Source: an uncultured Bdellovibrionales bacterium (GTDB lineage Bacteria > Bdellovibrionota > FAC87 > UBA2466). Taken from it: 23,401 nucleotides of DNA. This document shows positions 1 to 6,922 of the stretch, in pieces (position 1 is the stretch's first letter; every line of letters begins with the position of its first letter). The notes beneath the pieces are model-generated. The model had not been told where the DNA came from, searched no databases, and saw nothing but the letters and a program-made list of their open reading frames with translations. The position numbers and the translations under genes are program-made. Location: NCBI GenBank assembly GCA_937903155.1, contig CALCZU010000097.1:1-23401 (forward strand). The letters run 5' to 3'.

Positions 1-67
1 TTCCCACTTCTATCGGCTATTTGTGGATTTTTATTGATCTATTTTAGACTGAACGTGACTCGCAGAG

Positions 68-415
68 TTACGGAGCGAGGACTATCGGTTCCCAATCTTT
101 TAAGATTCCAAATGAATTGTAGGAAAGATGCAAGACGTCAAAATAGTCGTATGGAGAGAGGTCCGGAAAACCATGTGCAGGCTGATAAATTGCTGGAATA
201 TTTTCGTTATGAGATTTGGGTGTCCGGTATTCGCAAATCTCGCCGTCTTCTTGAGCTTTGCAATAAACGGGTTGTCCTAGTTTTTTATTAACGGAAATCT
301 TTTTTGAAACGCCTACCATTGGATTTAAAAGCGACTCATATTTCACGACTCTTTTTTGTGCGCATGCAGCGAAAAAGATGAGAATTAAACCCAAGCTGAA
401 TAAAGCTGTTTTCAT
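68..415 (-). CDS. Small predicted lipoprotein, unknown function
   Basis: A 115-residue protein. The first 17 residues are a hydrophobic type II signal peptide ending in a lipobox-like Phe-Ala-Ala-Cys, with Cys18 as the likely lipidated residue, so the product is probably membrane-anchored facing the periplasm. The ATG is preceded by an AAGGGA ribosome-binding site five bases upstream. The mature part has two further cysteines (Cys52, Cys61) nine residues apart that could form a disulfide. The segment around residues 31-63 (a Gly-Val-Ser turn, then Leu-Gly-Gln-Pro, then Gly-Glu-Ile-Cys-Glu-Tyr) loosely recalls BamE/SmpA-like small lipoproteins, but the match is weak and I do not assign the family. 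It is transcribed away from the phosphatase gene across a 159-base divergent region. Confidence 0.72.
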   Translation of the reverse strand: MKTALFSLGLILIFFAACAQKRVVKYESLLNPMVGVSKKISVNKKLGQPVYCKAQEDGEICEYRTPKSHNENIPAIYQPAHGFPDLSPYDYFDVLHLSYNSFGILKDWEPIVLAP

Positions 416-537
416 TGTAATCCCTTAAAAAGCAAGGCATATGCCATCAGAATACATTTGCAATATTAACGACTCACGCACCAAAAGGCTGTCAAAATTT
501 AAGACGGATGCCGGGCTTTTAAACAGGCATTCTTGCT

Positions 538-567
538 TTGACTTTGAGATGTAGCGAACACTAAGTT
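538..567 (+). promoter_or_regulatory. Possible promoter of the phosphatase/oxygenase pair
   Basis: TTGACT at 538-543 matches the -35 consensus in five of six bases. An 18-base spacer leads to a weak -10-like TAAGTT at 562-567. Transcription would then begin within a base or two of the ATG at 575. No Shine-Dalgarno sequence precedes that ATG, so a very short leader would be consistent, but the -10 is poor. A 7-bp stem (GGATGCC/GGCATTC, one G-T pair, about 505-531) lies just upstream and could be an operator. Confidence 0.3.
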
Positions 568-574
568 TTATGCC

Positions 575-1393
575 ATGAAAGTTTTTTTATTCGTTATTTG
601 CGGCCTTCTATCTTTCAATACCCTTTTCGCAGATGAGGGGGTGGGATTTGTCTTTTTCGGAGATCAGGGCCATGGGAACAAAGAGCAATTCGATGTGGCC
701 CAAGGAGTTGAAAAGTTCTGTAGTAGTCACGATTGTAAATTTGCGCTGATTTTAGGAGATAATTTTTATGATGTGGGAGTGAAGAGCACGACGGATAGTC
801 AATGGACTTCAAAGTTCGAAAAACCGTATAAGAATCTTTTATTTCCGTTCTACGCGGTTTTAGGAAATCATGATCATCTAGGAAACATCCAAGCTCAGAT
901 TGATTACAGTAAGCTCCAAAAAAAATGGACACTTCCAGGAAGATACTATCGGTTTTCGAGTGGCTTCGTCGATTTTTTTGGAATCGATTCTGACGATTAC
1001 GATGACAAGCAAGCATCATGGCTTGAGTCGACGATGAAAGAGTCGACCGCGAATTGGAGGATTGTTTTTGGACACCATCCGATTTACTCAAGTGGAATGC
1101 ACGGAGGTAGCAACAAAATGGAAAAAGCGTTAGTTCCACTTCTACAAAATCCATCTGATTTCTATTTCTGCGGTCATGATCACGATCTTGAAGTCATTGA
1201 GAGAAAAAATATCAAAACCGTTGTGAGTGGGGCGGCTTCTGAAGTCAGGCCTTTCGCGTCATCTGGCAAAGGAACCTTATATAGAGCCAGCCAGCTAGGC
1301 TTTTCCTATTTATTCTTAAAAGACAATTACGCTCATCTCATTCTGCTGAACAAAGTGGGCGAAACTCTTTTTCAAAAGACGTGGACGAAATGA
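575..1393 (+). CDS. Secreted purple acid phosphatase-like metallophosphoesterase
   Basis: A 272-residue calcineurin-like phosphoesterase, closest in motif pattern to small mammalian-type purple/tartrate-resistant acid phosphatases. It would hydrolyse phosphomonoesters with a two-metal centre. A signal peptide covers residues 1-19 (cleavage near Phe-Ala-Asp), so it acts in or beyond the periplasm. The family motifs appear in order: Gly-Asp-Gln-Gly (Asp30), Gly-Asp-Asn-Phe-Tyr (Asp62, Tyr65), Gly-Asn-His-Asp (Asn98, His99), Gly-His-His-Pro (His167) and Gly-His-Asp-His (His201, His203). All metal ligands seem present. Its TGA stop overlaps the ATG of the next gene (ATGA), so the two are probably translationally coupled. 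The true substrate cannot be read from the sequence. Confidence 0.88.
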   Translation: MKVFLFVICGLLSFNTLFADEGVGFVFFGDQGHGNKEQFDVAQGVEKFCSSHDCKFALILGDNFYDVGVKSTTDSQWTSKFEKPYKNLLFPFYAVLGNHDHLGNIQAQIDYSKLQKKWTLPGRYYRFSSGFVDFFGIDSDDYDDKQASWLESTMKESTANWRIVFGHHPIYSSGMHGGSNKMEKALVPLLQNPSDFYFCGHDHDLEVIERKNIKTVVSGAASEVRPFASSGKGTLYRASQLGFSYLFLKDNYAHLILLNKVGETLFQKTWTK

Positions 1394-2016
1394 AAAAGAT
1401 TGAAACGGTTTTTCCAAGCCTGATCTATCGAGGCGGATTCTCTTCGAGTGTTTCAAAAAAGTTGAATTCGGATCTGTTAAAAGAGATTCAATACTTTTCT
1501 AAAGAAGATCGAATGGGAATAGATTGGTCGAAGAAGAATTATTTAGGAGGTTACACGTCGTATGCCTCACTTTCGGACATGCAACACCGAGCACCTGCTT
1601 TTTCGAGACTCGAAGAAATGTTGAATAAACAAGTTGAAGTCTACGCGAAACGTCTGCATTGGGAGCGCCGAGGATTAAAACTCCGAATGACCGCGTGCTG
1701 GATTAATATCATGCCGAAAGGGACTTACCACACGGTTCACGCCCACCCATTGTCAGTGATTAGTGGAACTTATTATGTGCAAACTCCTTCGGGAAGTGTT
1801 TCTCTGAAATTGGAGGACCCTCGAATATCCTTATTTATGAACGCTCCCGCTCGAAAAATCTCTGCGCCTCGGGCTGAACAACTTTATTATCCGATCGAAG
1901 CAAAAGCCGGAAATTTTGTGTTTTTCGAAAGCTGGATGCGCCATGAAGTGCCGCCTAACCAGTCGAAAAAACCGCGCATTAGTATTAGTTTCAATTACGA
2001 GCTCCAACAGTCTTAA
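1390..2016 (+). CDS. Putative 2OG-Fe(II) oxygenase (TIGR02466-like)
   Basis: I choose the ATG at 1390, which overlaps the preceding stop as ATGA, giving 208 residues; an in-frame GTG at 1381 would add three. The pattern matches the TIGR02466/2OG-FeII_Oxy_5 group: an N-terminal 'Phe-Pro-Ser-Leu-Ile-Tyr' start, a central His-Thr-Val-His-Ala-His-Pro segment (His114, His117, His119) followed by Ser-Gly-Thr-Tyr-Tyr-Val, a Leu-Glu-Asp-Pro-Arg turn, and a C-terminal Arg-His-Glu-Val (His185) with Arg196 in Pro-Arg-Ile-Ser. These fit the two-His iron site and the 2-oxoglutarate-binding arginine of a cupin-like dioxygenase. No signal peptide is visible, so it is probably cytoplasmic although its partner is secreted. 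Substrate unknown. It converges on the next gene with seven bases between stops. Confidence 0.8.
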   Translation: MKKIETVFPSLIYRGGFSSSVSKKLNSDLLKEIQYFSKEDRMGIDWSKKNYLGGYTSYASLSDMQHRAPAFSRLEEMLNKQVEVYAKRLHWERRGLKLRMTACWINIMPKGTYHTVHAHPLSVISGTYYVQTPSGSVSLKLEDPRISLFMNAPARKISAPRAEQLYYPIEAKAGNFVFFESWMRHEVPPNQSKKPRISISFNYELQQS

Positions 2017-2023
2017 GCGCGTT

Positions 2024-2740
2024 CTACTTTTTTGCCCAAGAAATGGAATCGATCCATTTAATGTAATCAGAACGATAGGGGAGAGTTTCTAGTTGTTCCT
2101 GGTTGTCCATTTTTAAAAATTCTACTCGCCCTCCCAATTCCATCAGGGGTTTTAAAGCCTGTTGCGCTTTGGAGAGATTGGAAGAAGTTTTTAAGAAATA
2201 ACCTCTCATTCGAATTCCCAAGAATCGCTTCGGATGTTCCAGGTTGAGTATTGAATCCACAAAGGTAAAGCTTGTAAACAACTCGGGCATGGTCTCAATC
2301 AGTGCAATCGCTAAAGGTGAACGCTTTGTGGTCGCAAAGAGATGAATTCGGTCCATCGGGAACGCGCGGTTATCAATATAAAGGCGAATCGTATTGGTAA
2401 GAAAACGTAATTGTTCGGAGCTGAAACCTCTTCCTTCCCTTTCCTCTTTCAAACACGGGACAAGGAGGACTCCACTTGCTACCCACCTCTTCGAGGCTAA
2501 GAGCAAAGTTTGAGAACTGAGGAAACGATAAAACGCATCCTCTCGACCGCCATAGCTGCAGTCTGCAAGGTACACATTGAAAGAATTTTTACGTAATGGG
2601 TTATACCCGTAGAGCTTCTCTTCTCGACTCCAATTCAACTTTCTGATCTCAGGCCTTTTGATATCGACATCATCCAGAAAATCAGCGGCCTGAAGGGACA
2701 ATACGAGAGAAAACAAACAGAAAAAGGCACTCAATTTCAT
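2024..2740 (-). CDS. Secreted protein, possible inactive alpha/beta-hydrolase
   Basis: A 238-residue protein with a clear Sec signal peptide (residues 1-19, cleavage after Gln-Ala-Ala). I do not recognise a definite family. Residues about 120-165 have the layout of the nucleophile region of dienelactone-hydrolase or esterase-type alpha/beta-hydrolases: a helix ending Ile-Asp-Asn, then 'Asp-Arg-Ile-His-Leu-Phe', a turn, a helix with Ala-Ile-Ala-Leu-Ile, then 'Met-Pro-Glu-Leu-Phe'. The expected Gly-X-Ser-X-Gly elbow reads Ala-Thr-Thr-Lys-Arg-Ser-Pro, so if it is a hydrolase relative it is probably inactive. It is the third gene of a minus-strand unit behind the cytochrome and YyaL genes, 39 bases after the cytochrome stop. 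Its ribosome-binding site is weak, which would suit coupled expression. Confidence 0.62.
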   Translation of the reverse strand: MKLSAFFCLFSLVLSLQAADFLDDVDIKRPEIRKLNWSREEKLYGYNPLRKNSFNVYLADCSYGGREDAFYRFLSSQTLLLASKRWVASGVLLVPCLKEEREGRGFSSEQLRFLTNTIRLYIDNRAFPMDRIHLFATTKRSPLAIALIETMPELFTSFTFVDSILNLEHPKRFLGIRMRGYFLKTSSNLSKAQQALKPLMELGGRVEFLKMDNQEQLETLPYRSDYIKWIDSISWAKK

Positions 2741-2779
2741 GATTTCGATAAACTATCCCTGGATATTCGACGTGAAAAG

Positions 2780-3703
2780 CTATTTCTGCTTTTCAGAAAT
2801 AGGAAGAAAAGGTCCGATTCGATGTTGCATTTCATTGAAACCATCTTTGTAGGGCCCAAAGGGATAGTCGAAAGGTTTTTCTTTGGCTTGAGGATAAAAC
2901 TTCAATTTTCTATCTCCCCATCGCTTTTCTAATTGGGAAGAATTCACATACACGGCGATATCCAAAGCTTCTTCCTCAGATAAAATTGGATTGTCGGGGG
3001 TGCTTCCCAAAGGCATGTTCGCGCGGATAAATTGAGCGAGTCGGAAGTTTTGAAAAAACGGGGAGTGGATGGAATACCCATCCTTACCCCAAAGTGGGGG
3101 AGTCAAAACGCTAGGACTTCCACTATGGCATCGTAAACAGTGGTGTGAATAAAGCTCTTTTCCTCGAGCGGAACTCGATTTTCGACTGGGAAATGCAAAC
3201 TCGAAGAAAGTGGATTTTTCGGGATTCGAAAGATTGATTTTGGATTTCGAGAGCCACTTTAAATAGGTTTTTAGAGCGTTCATCTCTTTCGACGGAATTT
3301 TTCCTTTTCGATTGCGATAGTGATCATCAATACAAAGTTCAATTCGGTTTTCGAGCGAAACAGGTTTGCCGACGCGAGCGTAGTATCCGGGATATTTTTT
3401 GAAAGTATTTAAAAGATGGTTTCCGTAAAGACGCGTTCCTGCATCCAAGTGGCAATTTTGGCACTGCACCGAGTTCGAAAAAATGGGCTTGATCACTCCC
3501 TTGCGACCAAAATAAAATGCGGTATTGATGAGAATCTCACGACCATACAGAATCTCTCTCCCTAAGTTTCCCGAAGGAAGTTCTGGAAAGATGATGAGGG
3601 AATCCGGATCGGTTACAATCCGTAGCTTATTGGGGTCGCGCGAAACTTGAGTAGTGCAGGATGTCGAGAGAACTAAAACCAAAATGAAAAAAATTCGTTC
3701 CAA
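2780..3703 (-). CDS. Diheme cytochrome c lipoprotein, TsdA (thiosulfate dehydrogenase)-like
   Basis: A 307-residue protein with two haem c sites, Cys81-Gln-Asn-Cys84-His85 and Cys189-Leu-Arg-Cys192-His193. The first 15 residues are a lipoprotein signal ending Ser-Thr-Ser-Cys16. The TsdA family joins two thiosulfates to tetrathionate and passes electrons to c-type cytochromes. Supporting features are the 'Cys-His-Leu-Asp-Ala-Gly-Thr' context of haem 1, Cys124 in the place of the unusual cysteine haem ligand of TsdA, Met230 in 'Asn-Met-Pro-Leu-Gly' as a likely haem 2 ligand, and the C-terminal 'Pro-Phe-Asp-Tyr-Pro' and 'Gly-Pro-Tyr' run. The start is TTG, with AGGAAAA just upstream; no better in-frame start fits the signal peptide. 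It lies 15 bases after the YyaL-like gene. The thiosulfate substrate is inferred; another diheme oxidoreductase is possible. Confidence 0.85.
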   Translation of the reverse strand: MERIFFILVLVLSTSCTTQVSRDPNKLRIVTDPDSLIIFPELPSGNLGREILYGREILINTAFYFGRKGVIKPIFSNSVQCQNCHLDAGTRLYGNHLLNTFKKYPGYYARVGKPVSLENRIELCIDDHYRNRKGKIPSKEMNALKTYLKWLSKSKINLSNPEKSTFFEFAFPSRKSSSARGKELYSHHCLRCHSGSPSVLTPPLWGKDGYSIHSPFFQNFRLAQFIRANMPLGSTPDNPILSEEEALDIAVYVNSSQLEKRWGDRKLKFYPQAKEKPFDYPFGPYKDGFNEMQHRIGPFLPISEKQK

Positions 3704-3718
3704 TGTTTTCCTATTGTA

Positions 3719-5764
3719 TCAAAAAAGCGTCTTCAGCGCGTCTTTAACTTCGTCCAATCCTACCAGAGGGGAGGAGCAAGTCTGGTTTTGGCAAAGGTAA
3801 ACTGTCGTTTGATCTCGGAGACTTTTTCTATTTTTTATCAAGCCAGTCTCATTTAAGATTTCTCCGGGATGGACTAAAACGGAAGATCCTAAACAATTTT
3901 CATTAAGCATTTCCAGAACTGCTTGGTGCTCCTCAGCGTCTTTTCCTGGGAAAACGACAATTTCTTTGCAATCTGGGCCGAAGTAGCCAGTTGCAAAGAG
4001 CATTTGAGAAAAGGGTCCCGGTTGAGCCTCGATGGCGCCTGCAAAACACCCAAACGATTGTGAGACGATGTTCAGGAGAGAATCATCTCCAAGAATTTTT
4101 CCAAGCCTTGAGAGCGCGGTAAAAGTGATTCCTGTCGCAGAAGGAGTTGCTCCGTCATGAAACTCTTTCGGCCTTAAAATCAGATCAGTCTCGTACTTCC
4201 CTGTAAAAAAGAATTCTTTTTGAGAGGGTTCATAAAAGGTCTCTAACAGTTGGGTTGAAAGTTCTTTCGCTTGTCTAAGCCATTTTTCGTTTTGAGTACA
4301 TTCATATAAAGAAACCAAGGCGTGAATAAAAAATCCCCAATCGTCTAGGTACGCTTTTAATATGGATTTTCCATCTTTGTAACTGTGCAGAAGTCCATCT
4401 GAGTTTTTCATTTTGGTTAAGATGAATTCAGCGCATTTTTCAGCAGAAGAAAGATATTGCTCATTTGAAAAGGTCTTAGAAGCCCGCGCCAGCGTATCAA
4501 TCATCATCGCATTCCAAGAAAGAATAATTTTTTCGTCCTTGTTCGGGGCAATTCTCGACGATCGATGAGATGAGAGTTTTCGCTTCGCAAATGCGAGAGT
4601 GTCTTCCAATTCTTGGAGATCAAATCCCATTTCGGCAGCCGATTCTTCAAAGCTTTTCTTCAGGTGCAAGATATTCGTGTGTTCCCAGTTTCCTTCTTCA
4701 GTCACAGAGTAAATTTTGCAGAATATTTCTCCGGTCTCAGTCCCTAGTAACGATAGAATTTCTTTCTTGGACCAGACATAAAATTTTCCTTCCACCCCTT
4801 CACTGTCAGCATCTTGGGTACTAAAAAAGCCTCCTTCATCAGACGTCATTTCTTTTTGAATATAGTCGAGAGTTTCACAGGCTATCCGTGAATGCATCGC
4901 ATTTTTTGTGATTCGAAAGGCTTCGATGTAAAGGCCAGCGAGAAGGGCATTGTCATAAAGCATTTTCTCAAAATGGGGAACTAACCATTCTCTGTCCGTT
5001 GAGTATCGATGAAAACCTCCGGCCAGTTGATCGTATATTCCGCCCTCGGCCAGCGAACTGAGGGTTTTTGTGAGAACGTTTAAAAGCTCGGGCTTCTTCG
5101 TTTTTGAATATTGCTGAAGAACAAGCTGGAGATCCATCGAATGAAAAAACTTGGGTGCATTTCCAAAACCGCCAAAAACCGGATCAAAGTTGGCTTCGAT
5201 TTTATGGATAGAATTTTCAATCAGTTGTTCGAGCGAGAATGACGGGCTTGAGCTATCGGCTTGAGTTTGGATTTGAACAATCGATTTTAAAAGGTCTTCG
5301 GACGATCCGATAATTTCCGCTTTTTTAGAACGCCATGCATGGGCGACTCCCGCTAAAATCTTATTAAAACTCGGCAACCCGTGTTTATCTTCTGGTGGAA
5401 AATAAGTGCCGCCATAAAATGGCTTTAAATCGGGTGTGAGAAACACGGACATCGGCCACCCCCCGCGTCCCGTTAAGAGTTGAACCGCCCTCATATAGAT
5501 ATGATCTAAGTCCTGTCTCTCTTCGCGGTCGACTTTGATGTTGATGAAATGTTCGTTCATCAAATTCGCGGTCAGTGCGTTTTCAAAACTTTCTTTTTCC
5601 ATGACGTGACACCAATGACAGGCGGAATAGCCTATAGAGAGGAAAATGGGCTTCTGCTCTTTCTTCGACTTTTGAAGAGCTTCTTTGCCCCAGGGATACC
5701 AGTCCACAGGATTTTGGGCGTGAGAGAGGAGGTAGGGACTTGTTTCAAAACGGAGCCTGTTCAT
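3719..5764 (-). CDS. DUF255 thioredoxin-domain protein (YyaL/SPATA20 family)
   Basis: A 681-residue protein of the normal length for the YyaL/SSP411 family. The N-terminal thioredoxin-like domain (about residues 1-165) begins with the signature 'Ser-Pro-Tyr-Leu-Leu..His-Ala..Asn-Pro-Val-Asp-Trp' and has the redox motif Cys49-His-Trp-Cys52-His, then 'Gly-Gly-Trp-Pro-Met-Ser' and 'Gly-Gly-Thr-Tyr-Phe-Pro-Pro'. The rest is predicted from family knowledge to be an (alpha/alpha)6 barrel related to N-acylglucosamine 2-epimerases; 'Gly-Gly-Phe-His-Arg-Tyr' and 'His-Phe-Glu-Lys-Met-Leu-Tyr' match conserved barrel motifs. No signal peptide is seen, so it is cytoplasmic. The biochemical role of the family is not settled. 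It is the first gene of the minus-strand unit with the TsdA-like cytochrome; a GAGG sits upstream of the ATG. Confidence 0.93.
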   Translation of the reverse strand: MNRLRFETSPYLLSHAQNPVDWYPWGKEALQKSKKEQKPIFLSIGYSACHWCHVMEKESFENALTANLMNEHFINIKVDREERQDLDHIYMRAVQLLTGRGGWPMSVFLTPDLKPFYGGTYFPPEDKHGLPSFNKILAGVAHAWRSKKAEIIGSSEDLLKSIVQIQTQADSSSPSFSLEQLIENSIHKIEANFDPVFGGFGNAPKFFHSMDLQLVLQQYSKTKKPELLNVLTKTLSSLAEGGIYDQLAGGFHRYSTDREWLVPHFEKMLYDNALLAGLYIEAFRITKNAMHSRIACETLDYIQKEMTSDEGGFFSTQDADSEGVEGKFYVWSKKEILSLLGTETGEIFCKIYSVTEEGNWEHTNILHLKKSFEESAAEMGFDLQELEDTLAFAKRKLSSHRSSRIAPNKDEKIILSWNAMMIDTLARASKTFSNEQYLSSAEKCAEFILTKMKNSDGLLHSYKDGKSILKAYLDDWGFFIHALVSLYECTQNEKWLRQAKELSTQLLETFYEPSQKEFFFTGKYETDLILRPKEFHDGATPSATGITFTALSRLGKILGDDSLLNIVSQSFGCFAGAIEAQPGPFSQMLFATGYFGPDCKEIVVFPGKDAEEHQAVLEMLNENCLGSSVLVHPGEILNETGLIKNRKSLRDQTTVYLCQNQTCSSPLVGLDEVKDALKTLF

Positions 5765-5788
5765 GAAAAACCTCGATAACTTATTGAA

Positions 5789-5816
5789 AGTATAACATTA
5801 ATTTAGGATATTGCAA
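5789..5816 (-). promoter_or_regulatory. Promoter of the YyaL-cytochrome unit
   Basis: On the minus strand TTGCAA (5816-5811) is followed after 16 bases by TATACT (5794-5789), which also carries an upstream TG in the extended -10 position. The predicted start lies about 20 bases before the ATG at 5764. The -35 box lies in a 12-bp perfect palindrome (5808-5819) that also supplies the -35 of the divergent promoter. Confidence 0.55.
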
Positions 5817-5839
5817 TATTTTGTCGCGGTGTGTATAAC
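5811..5839 (+). promoter_or_regulatory. Promoter of the outer-membrane protein gene
   Basis: TTGCAA at 5811-5816, a 17-base spacer and TATAAC at 5834-5839 form a reasonable sigma-70-type promoter. The start would be near 5846, leaving a leader of about 75 bases before the ATG at 5922, which has an AAGGGG ribosome-binding site. It uses the same six bases as the divergent minus-strand promoter. Confidence 0.5.
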
Positions 5840-5921
5840 GTTGCATCACTCACATAAAAATGAAGAAGAAAAAGGTTCTTTTCTAGTTTTTTGCGAGTCA
5901 ATTCCTTAGAAAGGGGAATCC

Positions 5922-6800
5922 ATGTTCCGTTTTACTAAAGTTTTAAGTCTTCTGTGCGTTAGCGGTGCTTTATTTGCTGCGCCAACCACTACAACTGCTC
6001 CTGCTGCGACTGCAACAACGAGTCAAGCTCCTGTAGCGCTCATCGATAAAGATCAAGCAAGAATCGTGGGTGAATTCGACTTGCGTCCTTCTTACACATC
6101 GAAGGCCGGCGAAATTCACACCGAAGATACTGTAAACCTTGGATACCAATTCGATAGAACGGTTACCTTGGATTACACACAATATTTTTTAACTAACTTT
6201 ATGAATCCGGATTCCAGTACGTCTGGAACCCAACTCCGAGCGGATGATGGTTTTGCTCGTTTGAAGTTAAAAGACGTGATCAAAGAAAACGATACTACTC
6301 TCGGAGTCCAAACCCGTGTTTACCTTCCTACTCACAGCGGAAGAAGAGACGCAGGAATGGTGATGTCTTGGAGAAACCAGGTCACGATTGCTCAAAAATT
6401 AAACAATTCAGCAAGCGTAGACTTCACGATTGCGCCTTACTTGCATGCATACAATCGTCCGGGAACAACCGTGGCAGGCGCAGACCAAGCGAATCCGTGG
6501 TTTACACAACGTTTAATTTTAAATGCTGATGTCAATCTTACAGATAAATTGACCTTGTCGGTTCCGTTTTATTTCGATGCAAATCGCACCAGAAATTTTT
6601 CGGCAACAGCTAAAAACAACGACAGCTGGAACTACATGTTAGTGGTCTGGCCTGAAGTAAATTACCAACTCACAAGCAATGTAAAAATTGGTGGAGCTTG
6701 GTACAGTGATAACTTCTTAGTCGCTGACGGTAGCGGCTTCGCGCTCAAAGACGGCGCTGAAAAAGGAGTTTTTCAGCTGATTATGAATTACAGCCTGTAA
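5922..6800 (+). CDS. Predicted outer-membrane beta-barrel protein
   Basis: A 292-residue protein with a signal peptide (residues 1-20, Ala-Leu-Phe-Ala-Ala). A short Thr/Ala/Pro low-complexity stretch (about 21-38) follows, then a mature part that alternates polar and hydrophobic residues in many short segments (for example around residues 52-85, 175-215 and 225-260), ending in 'Asn-Tyr-Ser-Leu'. This is the look of a small outer-membrane barrel. I cannot name a family; porin-like or surface protein are both open. The AAGGGG ribosome-binding site at 5911-5916 supports the start. The gene stands alone between its own promoter and a strong intrinsic terminator, which suggests a well-expressed monocistronic unit. 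Confidence 0.75.
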   Translation: MFRFTKVLSLLCVSGALFAAPTTTTAPAATATTSQAPVALIDKDQARIVGEFDLRPSYTSKAGEIHTEDTVNLGYQFDRTVTLDYTQYFLTNFMNPDSSTSGTQLRADDGFARLKLKDVIKENDTTLGVQTRVYLPTHSGRRDAGMVMSWRNQVTIAQKLNNSASVDFTIAPYLHAYNRPGTTVAGADQANPWFTQRLILNADVNLTDKLTLSVPFYFDANRTRNFSATAKNNDSWNYMLVVWPEVNYQLTSNVKIGGAWYSDNFLVADGSGFALKDGAEKGVFQLIMNYSL

Positions 6801-6855
6801 TTCTCTAAAACTATTTAGAGAAAGCCCCGTGGCGTTAAAGCCCGGGGCTTTTTTT
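6801..6855 (+). terminator. Intrinsic terminator with an overlapping upstream hairpin
   Basis: The stem AAAGCCCCG (6821-6829) pairs perfectly with CGGGGCTTT (6843-6851) around a 13-base loop, and seven T residues run from 6849 to 6855. Immediately before it, TTCTCTAAA (6801-6809, starting one base after the stop codon) pairs perfectly with TTTAGAGAA (6814-6822) around a four-base loop. The two stems share 6821-6822, so they stack or compete at that edge. It ends transcription of the barrel gene. Confidence 0.88.
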
Positions 6856-6907
6856 ATTTCCAGCGTCGTGCATCCTTTTTGTCCACGGGGAAAAAGCGGC
6901 TTTTTCC

Positions 6908-6916
6908 TGTTATAAT
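6908..6916 (+). promoter_or_regulatory. Extended -10 promoter of the HEAT-repeat gene, likely leaderless
   Basis: TGTTATAAT is a perfect extended -10 element (TG, one base, TATAAT). No convincing -35 box stands at the usual distance, which extended -10 promoters tolerate. The ATG at 6923 begins seven bases after the last base of the -10, exactly where transcription should start. No Shine-Dalgarno sequence precedes the ATG, so the message is probably leaderless. Confidence 0.6.
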
Positions 6917-6922
6917 TTCAGT

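Noticed and set aside
1..47. A short frame ending in TAG at 45-47 that could be the C-terminus of a gene starting before the window
   Set aside because: Only 14 residues are visible, with no family signature or terminator; it cannot be told from chance.
34..291. 85-codon plus-strand open frame
   Set aside because: It lies mostly antisense to the lipoprotein gene at 68-415, which has a signal peptide, lipobox and ribosome-binding site; the antisense frame has no recognisable features.
615..1154. 179-codon minus-strand open frame
   Set aside because: It is antisense to the phosphatase gene, whose metal-binding motifs are all intact.
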